Source: AC-32 sp963736055 (GTDB taxonomy: Bacteria > Actinomycetota > Thermoleophilia > Gaiellales > Gaiellaceae). From it: a stretch of DNA of 64,000 nucleotides. Under the pieces are notes generated by a model. The model did no database searches. It was not told the origin of the DNA and saw nothing but the letters and a program-made list of their open reading frames with translations. The position numbers were made by a program, and so were the translations under genes. The stretch covers positions 387,138 through 451,137 of the forward strand of contig CAVTNM010000001.1 in NCBI GenBank assembly GCA_963736055.1. The letters run 5' to 3'. Each line of letters opens with the position of its first letter. Positions within the stretch are counted from its first letter, which is position 1. This document shows, piece by piece, positions 1 through 11,590 of the stretch.

Positions 1-855
1 CTCGCAATCGCTGCCGCGTGCGTCGGCGCCGCCTTCGCGGCGAGCGCGCCGCGCGGCCTGATCGTCTTCACGAGCGCAAGCGGCGCGGGCGGCAAGACGC
101 AGGTCTGGGTGATGAACGCGAACGGCACGGGCCGGCACGCGGTCACGCCGGCCACGAGCACCGCGGAAGGCCCCGCACTCTCACATGATGGGCGCCGCAT
201 CGCGTTCGTCAGGCGCGACGACATCTATGTGATGAGCCTCAACGGCACCCATGTGCGGAGGCTTACGTTCAGCTCCTCGGAGGAAGGTTCCCCGAGCTGG
301 TCGCCCGACGGCCGCTGGATCGCGTACTCGTCTTACCGCTCGGGGCGCTCTGCGATCTGGAAGATGCGCTCCGACGGCGGTCAGAAGACGCTGCTCGCCG
401 CCGGCAAGACACTGAGCGTCCCGGCGTGGTCTCCGGTTGCAGACCGGATCGCCTACGCCGGCGTGAACGGGCAGATCTGGATGATGAACGCGAACGGCGG
501 CGGGAAGCACGCGCTGACGAGCACGGCGTCCGGCACCGGCGTCGAGTGGTCCCCCTCGTGGTCCCCGGACGGGCGCCGCATCGCGTACGAGTCGAACGTC
601 GGCACCGGCCCCAGGGATCTCACGAACGAGATCTGGGTGATCGGGGCAGACGGGTCGCATCCCGTGCGGCTGACGCACAACCAGCTGAACGACAACCGGC
701 CGGTCTGGTCTCCCGACGGTGGCTGGCTCGTCTTCTCCAGCCCGCGGCCGCACCCCGGGATTGCGCACCTCTGGCTGATGCACCCGAACGGCAAGGGGCT
801 CCATCGGGTCACGCCATGGGCCGGCGAGCAGTACTGGCCGAGCTGGGCCCGCTAG
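1..855 (+). CDS. TolB-like PD40 beta-propeller protein, 5' truncated
   Basis: The reading frame is open to the first base of the window, so the N-terminus is missing. The first visible residues are a hydrophobic Ala-rich stretch that looks like the end of a signal peptide, so the product is probably secreted or periplasm-facing. At least five PD40/WD40-type blades are visible, each with a variant of SPDGRRIAY followed by an I/VW-x-M strand (for example SWSPDGRWIAY and SWSPDGRRIAY). This is the TolB C-terminal propeller fold. No TolB N-terminal domain or protease domain is seen, and no Tol-Pal genes are adjacent, so a scaffold or binding role is all that can be inferred. The fold is confident; the function is unknown. 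Confidence 0.85.
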   Translation, partial: LAIAAACVGAAFAASAPRGLIVFTSASGAGGKTQVWVMNANGTGRHAVTPATSTAEGPALSHDGRRIAFVRRDDIYVMSLNGTHVRRLTFSSSEEGSPSWSPDGRWIAYSSYRSGRSAIWKMRSDGGQKTLLAAGKTLSVPAWSPVADRIAYAGVNGQIWMMNANGGGKHALTSTASGTGVEWSPSWSPDGRRIAYESNVGTGPRDLTNEIWVIGADGSHPVRLTHNQLNDNRPVWSPDGGWLVFSSPRPHPGIAHLWLMHPNGKGLHRVTPWAGEQYWPSWAR

Positions 856-893
856 CTGCGCCTCCGAATTCCGGCGGCTAGGCTCCCGCGAAC

Positions 894-1220
894 GTGAACC
901 GCAAGCTCGTCGTCTTCGTGCCTCGCGAGGCACTCGCTTCCGTCCGCGAGGCGCTGTTCGCGGCGGGCGCCGGCCGGATCGGCGACTACGAGCGCTGCTC
1001 CTGGTACGCGGAGGGAACCGGGACCTTCCTCGGCGGCGAGTCGACCTCGCCGAGCGTGGGGCGAGCGGGGAAGGAGGAGCGCGTCGCCGAGCTCCGGCTC
1101 GAGACCGTCTACCCCTCGGAGCTCGAGGCCGAGGTCGTGCGGGCGCTGCGCTCGGCACATCCCTACGAGGAGCCGTCGTTCGATCTCTACGAGCTGCTCG
1201 AGCGGCCGGAGAAGAGCTGA
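894..1220 (+). CDS. NIF3/YqfO-type PII-like domain protein
   Basis: A 108-residue protein starting at GTG. It matches the small inserted or C-terminal domain of NIF3/YqfO proteins (CutA/PII-like ferredoxin fold). It opens with a KLVVFVP strand, has the GAGRIGDYERCSW segment, and ends with an AHPYEEPSFDLYEL motif typical of this domain. Here the domain stands alone, without the dinuclear-metal NIF3 halves. Its stop codon overlaps the proposed start of the RNase H gene, so the two are probably translationally coupled. The molecular function of the free-standing domain is not established. Confidence 0.75.
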   Translation: MNRKLVVFVPREALASVREALFAAGAGRIGDYERCSWYAEGTGTFLGGESTSPSVGRAGKEERVAELRLETVYPSELEAEVVRALRSAHPYEEPSFDLYELLERPEKS

Positions 1221-1618
1221 AGGCGAAGCTCTCGACCGACGGCGGGGCACGCGGCAATCCGGGCCCTGCTGCATACGGCTACGTGCTCGAGACAGAGGAC
1301 GGGACCGTGCTCGACGCGCGCGGCGAGACGATCGGCGTGGCGACGAACAACGTCGCCGAGTACAGCGCACTGATCGCCGGGCTCGAGTCGGCGCTCGAGC
1401 GGGGCGTGACCGATCTCGAGGTGATCTCGGACTCCGAGCTGCTCGTGAACCAGATGCGGGGCGACTACAAGGTCAAGAACGAGAAGCTGCGCGAGCTCGT
1501 CGACGAGGCCGACACGCTGGCCCGCAGGCTCTCGAAGGTGAGCTACACCGCCGTCCGCCGCGAGCACAACGAGCTGGCGGACACGCTCGTCAACGAGGCG
1601 CTCGATTCGGCCCAATGA
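1217..1618 (+). CDS. RNase HI family protein, apparent CTG start
   Basis: The conserved RNase H core runs from the first residues: STDGGARGNPG (first catalytic Asp), then the NNVAEYSAL helix carrying the catalytic Glu, then SDSELLVNQM with the next Asp, and REHNELAD near the C-terminus with the last acidic residue. The first ATG, GTG or TTG in frame is at 1283, downstream of the DGGARGNPG motif, so it cannot be the start. A CTG at 1217 overlaps the upstream TGA stop (CTGA) and has a GGAG about seven bases upstream. It is the best start and gives 133 residues. The expected role is cleavage of RNA in RNA:DNA hybrids. It probably forms an operon with the preceding gene. Confidence 0.8.
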   Translation: MKAKLSTDGGARGNPGPAAYGYVLETEDGTVLDARGETIGVATNNVAEYSALIAGLESALERGVTDLEVISDSELLVNQMRGDYKVKNEKLRELVDEADTLARRLSKVSYTAVRREHNELADTLVNEALDSAQ

Positions 1619-1643
1619 GGTCGCGGCTATACTTTTCGACCGC

Positions 1644-1717
1644 GCGGATGTAGCTCAGTTGGCTAGAGCGTCTGCTTGCCATGCAGAAGGTCGTGGGTTC
1701 GAATCCCATCATCCGCT
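1644..1717 (+). tRNA. tRNA-Gly (GCC)
   Basis: A complete cloverleaf: acceptor GCGGATG paired with CATCCGC, a D-arm with GCTC/GAGC, an anticodon stem TCTGC/GCAGA around loop TTGCCAT (anticodon GCC), and a T-arm GTGGG-TTCGAAT-CCCAT. CCA is not encoded. The 3' half is the integration target of the element that follows. Confidence 0.97.
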
Positions 1718-1722
1718 CCTCA
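1674..1722 (+). repeat. attL: 49-bp tRNA-Gly 3' repeat
   Basis: The anticodon arm to 3' end of tRNA-Gly plus five flanking bases is repeated exactly at 5653-5701 in the same orientation. This is the footprint of tyrosine-recombinase integration into a tRNA gene. The copy here completes the functional tRNA. Confidence 0.9.
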
Positions 1723-1723
1723 C

Positions 1724-1750
1724 AAAGCCCCGCTCAGACGGGGCTTTTTG
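1724..1750 (+). terminator. Terminator after tRNA-Gly
   Basis: Stem AAGCCCCG/CGGGGCTT with loop CTCAGA, followed by TTTTTG. It lies just outside the attL repeat. A related hairpin with the same CTCAG loop follows attR. Confidence 0.8.
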
Positions 1751-2288
1751 TTGCCTCCATCGGCACCATGACCGTCTGCTCCACGTCGATAGTGCCCATT
1801 CGTGCCCATTCAAGCGCCCGATCGTAGGCTCGCAGGTGCGGTCCTGAGAGCCGTTCGCGCCGCTTTGTGGCCTGCGTGCAGGCCCGTAACGTGAAGCGCG
1901 GATCCTCGTGACCGATCTGCGCTGCGGCGTAGCGAACGTCGTCGCCGGCGGCGCAGCGGAGCGAGGCGTAGGTGCGACGCAGCGAGTGGAATGTCACCGA
2001 ATCGATCGGGGCGATGCCATCCTTGGCGAGCTCCACGCTTGCCGCCGCAACCGCGGGCGCGAGTACGTCCCGGCGTAGGTTGCTCGGGTTGTGCTTCCGG
2101 CCGGTCGAGGTCGTCAGCACCTAGTCGTCGGGCGCGACGAAGCTTGACTCGGCTCGCCACAGCACGAGCTCCTCGCGCAACGCCTCCGTCAGATCGACCG
2201 TGCGGACGCCAGCAGAGGTCTTGGCATGGACCACGTGCAGGGTGCCGGTGGCGAGGTCGCCGCGCCGCCGCGAGAGCGGTCTGCGCCG
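1734..2288 (-). pseudogene. Tyrosine recombinase (integrase) remnant
   Basis: The minus strand encodes the catalytic domain of a phage-type integrase: a HAKTSAGVRTVDL strand, then HSLRRTYASLR (HxLRxT box with its Arg), then GHEDPRFTLR. Three defects are visible. The frame ends at a TGA (2292-2294) before the N-terminal arm and core-binding domains and the first catalytic Arg. An in-frame TAG at 2121-2123 splits the domain. The residue expected to be the nucleophilic Tyr (usually VYTQ after TLR) is Cys, in the context ACTQ (codon at 1878-1880). It sits immediately inside attL, as is usual for tRNA-targeting elements, and was presumably the element's own integrase. Confidence 0.88.
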
Positions 2289-2307
2289 ACCTCAGCCGTT
2301 CCGCCGG

Positions 2308-3402
2308 CTACTTGTTTGCGGCGTCCTCGGCAGCGATCCGAGCTCTTCTGCCGGCGGTGAGCTCCTCCGCGACGATCTGGAGCGCCGCCGCGATCGGCAC
2401 GCCGATGATCGCACCGATCAATCCGAAGAGCGCCCCGAACGCCAGGACGCTGCTAAGGACGGTGAAGCCGGAGACCTCGGCGGCCTTGCCGATGATCGTC
2501 GGCTGCAGGATGTAGTTCTCGATCTGCTGGTAGACCACCATCACGATCACGAAGACGATCAAGGCTTGGAGGCTGACCGACAACGCGACGATTCCGATGA
2601 TGAGGCCGGCGATCGTCGCGCCAACGCTGGGGATGAGGTCGAGGATTCCCGCGATGACCGCCACGGCGAGCGGGTACGGGAGGCCGAGCACCAACGCAGT
2701 GACGCCATAGACCGTCCCGCAGATCACAGAGATCGCCAAGTTGCCGAGCATGTAGCGCGAGGTCGTGTGGATGACCCGATCCGTGACTCGCAGGTACCGC
2801 TTCCGCTTGTCCCGATACAGGAGGCTCCCGATCCAGTCCCGCCAGCGGGGTTCGTCGACCAGGCCGAAGAGCGTCAGGAAGACAACGGAGAAGGCGAGCG
2901 CGACCGCTCCGAACGCCGAGGCTCCGACGTGGGCGACGCCGCCCGACGCCCTTCCCACCCCGTTGGCGATGTCGCTCGCGTGCTTCCTCAACGTTTCGAG
3001 CGAGTCACTCCCCCTGTTGATGAAGCTGCCGAGATCGCTGTGCTTGGCCTTGTCGACGATCTGTGGCAGGTCGTCGCTGAACCCGTGCACTGAACCGCTG
3101 ATCGCCTGCACCAGGATCAAGGCGACGACACCGATGACGAGCACGATCGCCAGCACGAGCACCGTCGAGCACCACCCCCGGCTCCAGCCCAAGCGCCGCT
3201 CCATCGCACTCACCACTGGCGAGAGAACGGCGACGCTGAAGAGCGACACGAAGATCACGAGAAGGACGTTGGTGATCGACGCAAGTGCCCACGCGACCGC
3301 AACGAGGCCGGCGACAAACAAGATCGTCCGAAGAGAGAGCGAGACATTGACCTCGCGCCCACCGGTATCCCTGTTCCCCGAGTCGGGTTCTGCAACGGTC
3401 AT
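2308..3402 (-). CDS. AI-2E family transporter
   Basis: A 364-residue polytopic membrane protein of the AI-2E transporter/PerM family (PF01594). Two hydrophobic helices follow a short polar N-terminus, then comes a soluble middle segment and a C-terminal cluster of helices. The family signature QQIENYILQPTIIG lies near residue 295 and is followed by a Gly-rich helix (FGALFGLIGAIIGVPIA). Some members export autoinducer-2 and others move small solutes or ions, so the substrate here cannot be assigned. It is cargo of the tRNA-Gly element, on the same strand as the dead integrase. Confidence 0.88.
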   Translation of the reverse strand: MTVAEPDSGNRDTGGREVNVSLSLRTILFVAGLVAVAWALASITNVLLVIFVSLFSVAVLSPVVSAMERRLGWSRGWCSTVLVLAIVLVIGVVALILVQAISGSVHGFSDDLPQIVDKAKHSDLGSFINRGSDSLETLRKHASDIANGVGRASGGVAHVGASAFGAVALAFSVVFLTLFGLVDEPRWRDWIGSLLYRDKRKRYLRVTDRVIHTTSRYMLGNLAISVICGTVYGVTALVLGLPYPLAVAVIAGILDLIPSVGATIAGLIIGIVALSVSLQALIVFVIVMVVYQQIENYILQPTIIGKAAEVSGFTVLSSVLAFGALFGLIGAIIGVPIAAALQIVAEELTAGRRARIAAEDAANK

Positions 3403-3573
3403 CTGCTCTTCATAACGAAGAGGGTGGATGACCTACCCGCTGTATCGTCGACGCTGCCTCGGTCGTGGGCACGCCAACACGGCCGAGGGCGACGCCAGAT
3501 CTTCGCGCGACCGGGAAAAGGCCCGACGACTTACGAGGCGTCTCAGGCCGTGACGTTGGAACGGGGAGGTCCA

Positions 3574-3846
3574 ATGCAGGATGAGCCCAACGACCCCGAT
3601 GAGCTCAACCCGCGTGAGCGCGGGGTCATGATCGGCCGCGCCTGGGCCGAGAGCCAGGAGGCTGACCCGATCACAGCCCTACAGCTCGCGACCGAGGGAA
3701 CGATCCCCGACGATGTGCGCACGCGCGAAGGGGTCCTCGACGCGCTGGTCGATTACATCGAGAACCCGAAGGCCTTCTGGGAGGGCTTCATACACGGCGT
3801 GCGCGGATACCTCGTCGAGCAAGGTCTGTACCGAGGCGGCGGCTGA
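3574..3846 (+). CDS. Small acidic hypothetical protein
   Basis: The frame is open from 3424, but the ATG at 3574 is chosen because a GGGGAGG Shine-Dalgarno sequence lies just upstream and the sequence before it is Arg-rich and unlike protein. The 90-residue product is acidic at its start (MQDEPNDPDELNPRERG), followed by helices such as VLDALVDYIENPKAFW and a Gly-rich end. No signal peptide or membrane segment is seen and I do not recognise a family. It is cargo of the integrated element. Confidence 0.55.
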   Translation: MQDEPNDPDELNPRERGVMIGRAWAESQEADPITALQLATEGTIPDDVRTREGVLDALVDYIENPKAFWEGFIHGVRGYLVEQGLYRGGG

Positions 3847-3990
3847 ATGAACGACGTGGTCGCGCTCAGAGTTCCGCCCCGCGCTGATCGAGGCGCCGCC
3901 GAAGTTGGGCCGCCCTACCCACCCAGATCAGGTTGACTGCCCCGGCGTCGAGGCGTAGCGTCAACGGCACCTACCGAAAGGAGGAGCGAG

Positions 3991-4419
3991 ATGTCGGCGA
4001 CGGACAACTTCGGGAAGCTCAAGGAGCAGGTCGAAAAGGCGGATGGCACCATCAAGGCTGCGGCGGAGCAGAATCAGACAGAGATCCAGGCGAAGGTGGA
4101 CGAAGCGAGGCGGGACGCTGATGAACGTGCGGCCGAGCTGCGGTCCAAGGGTGACGAGGCCGCAAGGGAGGGCGAGAGCCATTGGCGGGAGATGCAGGCC
4201 GACTTGAAGCGCCACATCGAGCGTGATCGGCAGCGCATGGATGCCAAGAAGGCGGTAGTCGACGCCAAGGTGGCCGACAGTGACGCCGACTGGGCTGAGG
4301 CCGACGCGGAGGACGCGATCGCCTTTGCGTTGTCAGCGATCGTCGAGGCCGAGTACGCGACGCTCGATGCGATGCTGGCACGTGAGAACGCCGCACAGCT
4401 TGCGGCGAGCTCCTCCTAG
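3991..4419 (+). CDS. Coiled-coil hypothetical protein
   Basis: A 142-residue hydrophilic protein with a strong AAAGGAGG ribosome binding site. Residues 5-100 are almost all Ala, Glu, Lys, Asp, Gln and Arg in heptad-like spacing (for example KLKEQVEKADGTIKAAAEQ), predicting a long coiled coil. The C-terminal 40 residues are Ala-rich and acidic. There is no signal peptide or membrane span. I do not know a function. It resembles small stress or structural coiled-coil proteins only in composition. Confidence 0.7.
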   Translation: MSATDNFGKLKEQVEKADGTIKAAAEQNQTEIQAKVDEARRDADERAAELRSKGDEAAREGESHWREMQADLKRHIERDRQRMDAKKAVVDAKVADSDADWAEADAEDAIAFALSAIVEAEYATLDAMLARENAAQLAASSS

Positions 4420-4667
4420 GGCACGCTCGGCAACGGTAGCCGCCTGATCGCAGTTTGGACGTTGATCGCCTCCAAGGCGATTTCCGAACACGTGAGCGCT
4501 CGACTGGCCGTCTGGAGCCCGTCCCGTTGCGGTTCGACTGTTGCGCGGTTGTGGCGCAGCCCTGTTTGCGGGAGTTTCCTAGGCATAACGGTTTCGACAA
4601 CCGCTGCACCTTTCTAGGTTTTCGGAGGCAGGGCGGGTTCAAGCATCGAGGGCTCTTGCGCTGAAAG

Positions 4668-5324
4668 ATGTCGGGGATGCGGGAGCCTCAGAACATTCAG
4701 GGCCTCGCCCGGCGTCGTATCCTCGTTGGAACCGGCGCGGGGACCATCACCCTCGCAATTGCCCTGCTGGTTGGCGCGTCCTGGTCCGTTTCCGTCCTCG
4801 TCGGCTGGGATACCCTCACGCTCGTCTTCCTCGGCTGGGTCTGGGCGACCATCATGCGGAAGGACGCGAAGGGGACGGAGCGTCTCGCGATGGCAGAAGA
4901 CGACTCGCGTGCTGTCAGCGACGGTCTGATCCTCGGAGCGAGCGTCGTCAGCCTTGTTGCGATCTTCTTCACTCTCGCCGAGGCGTCGAAGAGCAGCGGA
5001 GTCGATGCCGTACTGCTCGCTGCGCTCGCCGTGTTCAGCATCGTCGTCGGTTGGGCGGTCATTCAGACGACGTTCACGCTCATCTACGCGCGCGTCTACT
5101 ACACGCCGCCAAGCGGCGGGGTCGACTTCGAGGACGGGGATCCTGATTTCCGGGACTTCGCCTACACGGCGTTCACCATCGGCATGACGTACCAGGTCTC
5201 CGACACGGGGATCAGTCAGAAGCGGATACGCCACATCGTCCTCAGGCACGCAATCCTCTCCTTTGTCTTCGGCACGACCATCATCGCGGTCGCGATCAAC
5301 GCGGTCGCGAACCTCGTGCGCTAG
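4668..5324 (+). CDS. DUF1345 family membrane protein
   Basis: A 218-residue protein with about five hydrophobic helices. The DUF1345 (PF07077) signature is clear in the second half: DFRDFAYTAFTIGMTYQVSD, followed by a conserved RHAILSFVFGTTIIA helix. Family members are inner-membrane proteins of unknown biochemical role. It is the last gene of the tRNA-Gly element, on the + strand. Confidence 0.88.
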   Translation: MSGMREPQNIQGLARRRILVGTGAGTITLAIALLVGASWSVSVLVGWDTLTLVFLGWVWATIMRKDAKGTERLAMAEDDSRAVSDGLILGASVVSLVAIFFTLAEASKSSGVDAVLLAALAVFSIVVGWAVIQTTFTLIYARVYYTPPSGGVDFEDGDPDFRDFAYTAFTIGMTYQVSDTGISQKRIRHIVLRHAILSFVFGTTIIAVAINAVANLVR

Positions 5325-5652
5325 CAGGCAGCGATCGAGGTCGACCCCTGATCCGCCCACCACGATGCGACCAACGCCTTCTAGGGCCGCATGGGAAGTG
5401 GCCTCTAGGCCCGACCGCCAACCTCCGAGGTTGGTGCTGAGAGCCCCCGTCCCTCGGTCGGCGTAGACAGAATGCCTGACGGCGTCGAGTCGGCCTCGGT
5501 GAATGGGCACACACGAGACGTTCTAGTGCCCAAATCGCTAGGAATTGCCCGGAAACGGCGGTAATACGGAAGGCGTCCCGAGAGCGGGGGAGGCCGGCGG
5601 ATTCCGCTCAACGGTGCGGCTTCGAGCGCTACAGGGACCGAACCCACGACCC
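5325..5652. other. Non-coding right end of the element
   Basis: No convincing gene in 328 bp. The last 12 bases, GAACCCACGACC at 5640-5651, are an exact inverted copy of GGTCGTGGGTTC at 5668-5679 inside the tRNA-derived repeat. The right junction is therefore a dyad centred on the anticodon region, which may be an integrase arm or core binding site. Confidence 0.5.
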
Positions 5653-5701
5653 GCTTGCCATGCAGAAGGTCGTGGGTTCGAATCCCATCATCCGCTCCTC
5701 A
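5653..5701 (+). repeat. attR: 49-bp tRNA-Gly 3' repeat
   Basis: Exact copy of 1674-1722. The bases to its left do not continue the tRNA, so this is a partial tRNA left by integration and not a functional gene. Confidence 0.9.
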
Positions 5702-5729
5702 AGAAACCTCGCTCAGGCGAGGTTTCTTT
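5702..5729 (+). terminator. Terminator after attR
   Basis: Stem AGAAACCTCG/CGAGGTTTCT around a short CTCAGG loop, then T-rich sequence. It shares its loop and the trailing TTGTTGCC with the hairpin after the tRNA-Gly copy, so one of the two was probably the original tRNA terminator. Confidence 0.7.
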
Positions 5730-6024
5730 GTTGCCACCTCGGGAACCAGCAGTGGCTCATCTGCGGCGATAGCGCCCGGCGGCGGATTGCAATCCGCCAG
5801 TGGACAGTCGGTGTGGCCGGCCCGCCTACAGCGACGGAGCCGCGGGGTCGCCAGGGAGGACTCGCTCGAGCGCGTGTGTGCAGCAGCCAAGCGTGTAGTC
5901 GGTGGGTAGTTCTCCTGCACGGGATCAGCGATCACCCTGATGGCCTGCGGGAACCAAGGACGCACGATCTCTCCAAAGCGAGACCACGTAGGCCTCGCTC
6001 CCGCTGCTCGGAGAGGAGGCAACT

Positions 6025-6201
6025 ATGTGGTGGGGAATCGGAATCGGCGGCGCCATCTTGTATCTGATCGTGGCCTTCACGCTCGGGCTGATGACGCTCA
6101 GGAACGGCCACGGGTGGATGTTCTTCTTCGGGATCTTCTTCCCGCTCCTCTGGATCTTCGGCGCCTTCATGAAGCCGCCGGAGACGTACATCGCGGTCTA
6201 G
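6025..6201 (+). CDS. Small two-helix membrane protein
   Basis: A 58-residue protein with a GAGAGGAGG ribosome binding site. It has two hydrophobic segments, residues 3-24 (IGIGGAILYLIVAFTLGLM) and 31-49 (WMFFFGIFFPLLWIFGAFM), joined by a short basic loop (TLRNGHG), and a polar PPETYIAV tail. It resembles small conserved actinobacterial membrane proteins of unknown function. The roughly 295 bp upstream (5730-6024) hold no gene I can support. Confidence 0.65.
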   Translation: MWWGIGIGGAILYLIVAFTLGLMTLRNGHGWMFFFGIFFPLLWIFGAFMKPPETYIAV

Positions 6202-6384
6202 GAAGGACGATCACCGAGTGACCGCGACAACTCAGGGGCGACTCGGGGACCTGGCGCGGCCCTCTGGGAGCCGGCCGAAGCGAGGTGCCCAGCGATCACG
6301 CAGAAGCTCGCGTGCCGGCGCAGCGCGGGAGTCGAACAAGCGAGTTAGTCTGGGAGTCATGGTTGTCCGGCCCGGGCGACGGAC

Positions 6385-8019
6385 ATGAGCGACCCGCAGC
6401 GGGACGTCACGCGGCTGCCGGACCTGCTGCACGGACGCTCCCACACCGGCCCGGTCCGAGAGCGCCGACCCATCTACGTCGATCTGCTGCCGCCGTGCAA
6501 CGCCGGTTGCCCGGCCGGCGAGAACATCCAGGCCTGGCTGGCGCACACCCAGGCGGGCCGACACGAGCAAGCGTGGCGTGAGCTCGTCGCGGACAATCCG
6601 CTGCCCGCGATCCACGGGCGGGTCTGTTACCACCCGTGCGAGAGCGTCTGCAACCGCGCCGACCTCGACAGCGCCGTCTCGATCCATTCGGTCGAGCGCT
6701 TCCTGGGCGACCTCGCGCTGGAGCAGGGATGGCTGTTCGATCCTCCGGCGGTCCGCAGCGGGAAGCGGGTGCTCGTGATCGGTGCCGGGCCGAGCGGACT
6801 CTCGGCCGCCTACCACCTCGCCCGGCTCGGCCACGAAGTGGAGATCCGGGACGCGGGCGGAGAGCCGGGCGGGATGATGCGTTACGGCATACCGGCCTAC
6901 CGGTTGCCCCGCGACGTGCTCACCGGCGAGCTCGAGCGGATTGCGGCGCTGGGCGTGCGGATGAGCTGCGATCACCGGGTCGAGGACCTCGTTTCCGAGC
7001 GGCAGGAGGGCGGCTTCGACGCCGTCTTCGTCGCGGTCGGGGCTCACTTGTCCAAGCGGGTCGACATCCCGGCCCGGGATGCCGGGCGAATCGTGGACGC
7101 GGTCTCGTTCCTGCGCGGCGTGGCGTCCGGCGAGGCGCCGGCGATCGGTCGCCGCGTGGCCGTCTACGGCGGCGGCAACACTGCCTTCGACGCCGCCCGC
7201 GTCGCCCGCCGGCTGGGTGCGGACGAGGCGATCATCGTCTACCGGCGCACCCGCGAGCAGATGCCGGCCCATCTCGAGGAGGCCGAGGACGCCGAGCGGG
7301 AAGGAGTGCGGGTCAACTGGCTGCGGACGATCACGGCCTTCGACGGCCCGGAGCTGCAGGTCGAGCTGATGGAGCTGGACGAGTCCGGCTTCCCGCAGCC
7401 GACCGGGCGGTTCGAGACGCTCGCCGCCGATACCGTGATCCTGGCGCTCGGGCAGGAGACCGACACCGCGTTCCTGCGCGAGGTCCCGGGAGTGGAGTTC
7501 GAGCGCGACGGGACCGTACGGGTGTCGTCGTCGTTGGAGACAGGATGCGCCGGGGTGTTCGCGGGCGGGGACATGGTGCCGAGCGAGCGCACCGTCACCG
7601 TGGGCGTGGGCCACGGCAAGAAGGCCGCCCGCCACATCGACGCCTGGCTGCGAAGCGCCGCGGCCGTGAGCCTGCCGAAGCACGACCTGGCGACATTCGA
7701 CAAGTTGCATCTCTGGTACTTCGGCGACACCGCCCGCCGGGAGCAGCCCGAGCTCGCACCCGAGGAGAGGATCGCCGACTTCGGCGAGATCGTCGGCGGC
7801 CTCTCGGCCGAGGAGGCGGTCTACGAGGCGGGCCGGTGTCTGTCGTGCGGCAACTGCTTCGAGTGCGACGGCTGCCTGGGCGCCTGCCCCGAGGACGCCG
7901 TGATCAAGCTGGGCACCGGGCACCGCTACCGGTTCGACCTCGACCGCTGCACAGGCTGCGGGGCCTGCTTCGAGCAGTGCCCGGTGCACGCCATCGAGAT
8001 GGTCGCGGAGCCCGACTGA
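6385..8019 (+). CDS. GltD-like NAD(P)H flavoprotein with C-terminal 2[4Fe-4S] ferredoxin domain
   Basis: A 544-residue protein. Residues 30-95 carry the N-terminal Cys-rich region of GltD/PreT-type proteins (CNAGCPAGENIQAW and CYHPCESVCNR), which binds [4Fe-4S] clusters. An FAD Rossmann site follows (VLVIGAGPSGLSAAYHLARL near residue 130), then a second dinucleotide site for NAD(P)H (VAVYGGGNTAFDAARVARR) and a GDMV FAD motif. The C-terminus adds a Cys-rich block (CLSCGNCFECDGCLGACP) and a classical CTGCGACFEQCP cluster motif. It ends one base before the start of the pyruvate:ferredoxin oxidoreductase gene, so it probably passes electrons between NAD(P)H and the PFOR ferredoxin pool. The direction and partner are inference. 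Confidence 0.88.
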   Translation: MSDPQRDVTRLPDLLHGRSHTGPVRERRPIYVDLLPPCNAGCPAGENIQAWLAHTQAGRHEQAWRELVADNPLPAIHGRVCYHPCESVCNRADLDSAVSIHSVERFLGDLALEQGWLFDPPAVRSGKRVLVIGAGPSGLSAAYHLARLGHEVEIRDAGGEPGGMMRYGIPAYRLPRDVLTGELERIAALGVRMSCDHRVEDLVSERQEGGFDAVFVAVGAHLSKRVDIPARDAGRIVDAVSFLRGVASGEAPAIGRRVAVYGGGNTAFDAARVARRLGADEAIIVYRRTREQMPAHLEEAEDAEREGVRVNWLRTITAFDGPELQVELMELDESGFPQPTGRFETLAADTVILALGQETDTAFLREVPGVEFERDGTVRVSSSLETGCAGVFAGGDMVPSERTVTVGVGHGKKAARHIDAWLRSAAAVSLPKHDLATFDKLHLWYFGDTARREQPELAPEERIADFGEIVGGLSAEEAVYEAGRCLSCGNCFECDGCLGACPEDAVIKLGTGHRYRFDLDRCTGCGACFEQCPVHAIEMVAEPD

Positions 8020-8020
8020 G

Positions 8021-11589
<3,569 letters not shown>

Positions 11590-11590
<1 letters not shown>

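Larger units (their letters stand above)
1674..5701. mobile_element. Integrated element in tRNA-Gly, probably immobile
   Basis: A segment of about 4 kb lies between perfect 49-bp direct repeats of the tRNA-Gly 3' end. It contains an integrase remnant right inside the left repeat, an AI-2E family permease, a small acidic protein, a coiled-coil protein and a DUF1345 membrane protein. No replication, conjugation, capsid or resistance genes are seen. The integrase is truncated, has an internal stop and lacks the catalytic tyrosine, so the element cannot excise by itself. It is either a decayed genomic island or a satellite mobilised in trans. Confidence 0.75.

Noticed and set aside
1659..1847. 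Short frame over tRNA-Gly and its terminator
   Set aside because: It reads tRNA sequence and was discarded. The similar frames at 5545-5909 read the att copy.
4668..5324. DUF1345 gene as a voltage-gated channel
   Set aside because: The helix pattern is superficially channel-like, but there is no S4-type Arg repeat or selectivity filter. The DFAYTAFTIGMTYQ signature fits DUF1345.
6232..7989. 585-residue open frame on the minus strand opposite the GltD-like gene
   Set aside because: It is antisense to a strongly conserved flavoprotein, is Arg/Ala/Val/His-rich and has no domain. Long shadow frames are expected in GC-rich DNA.
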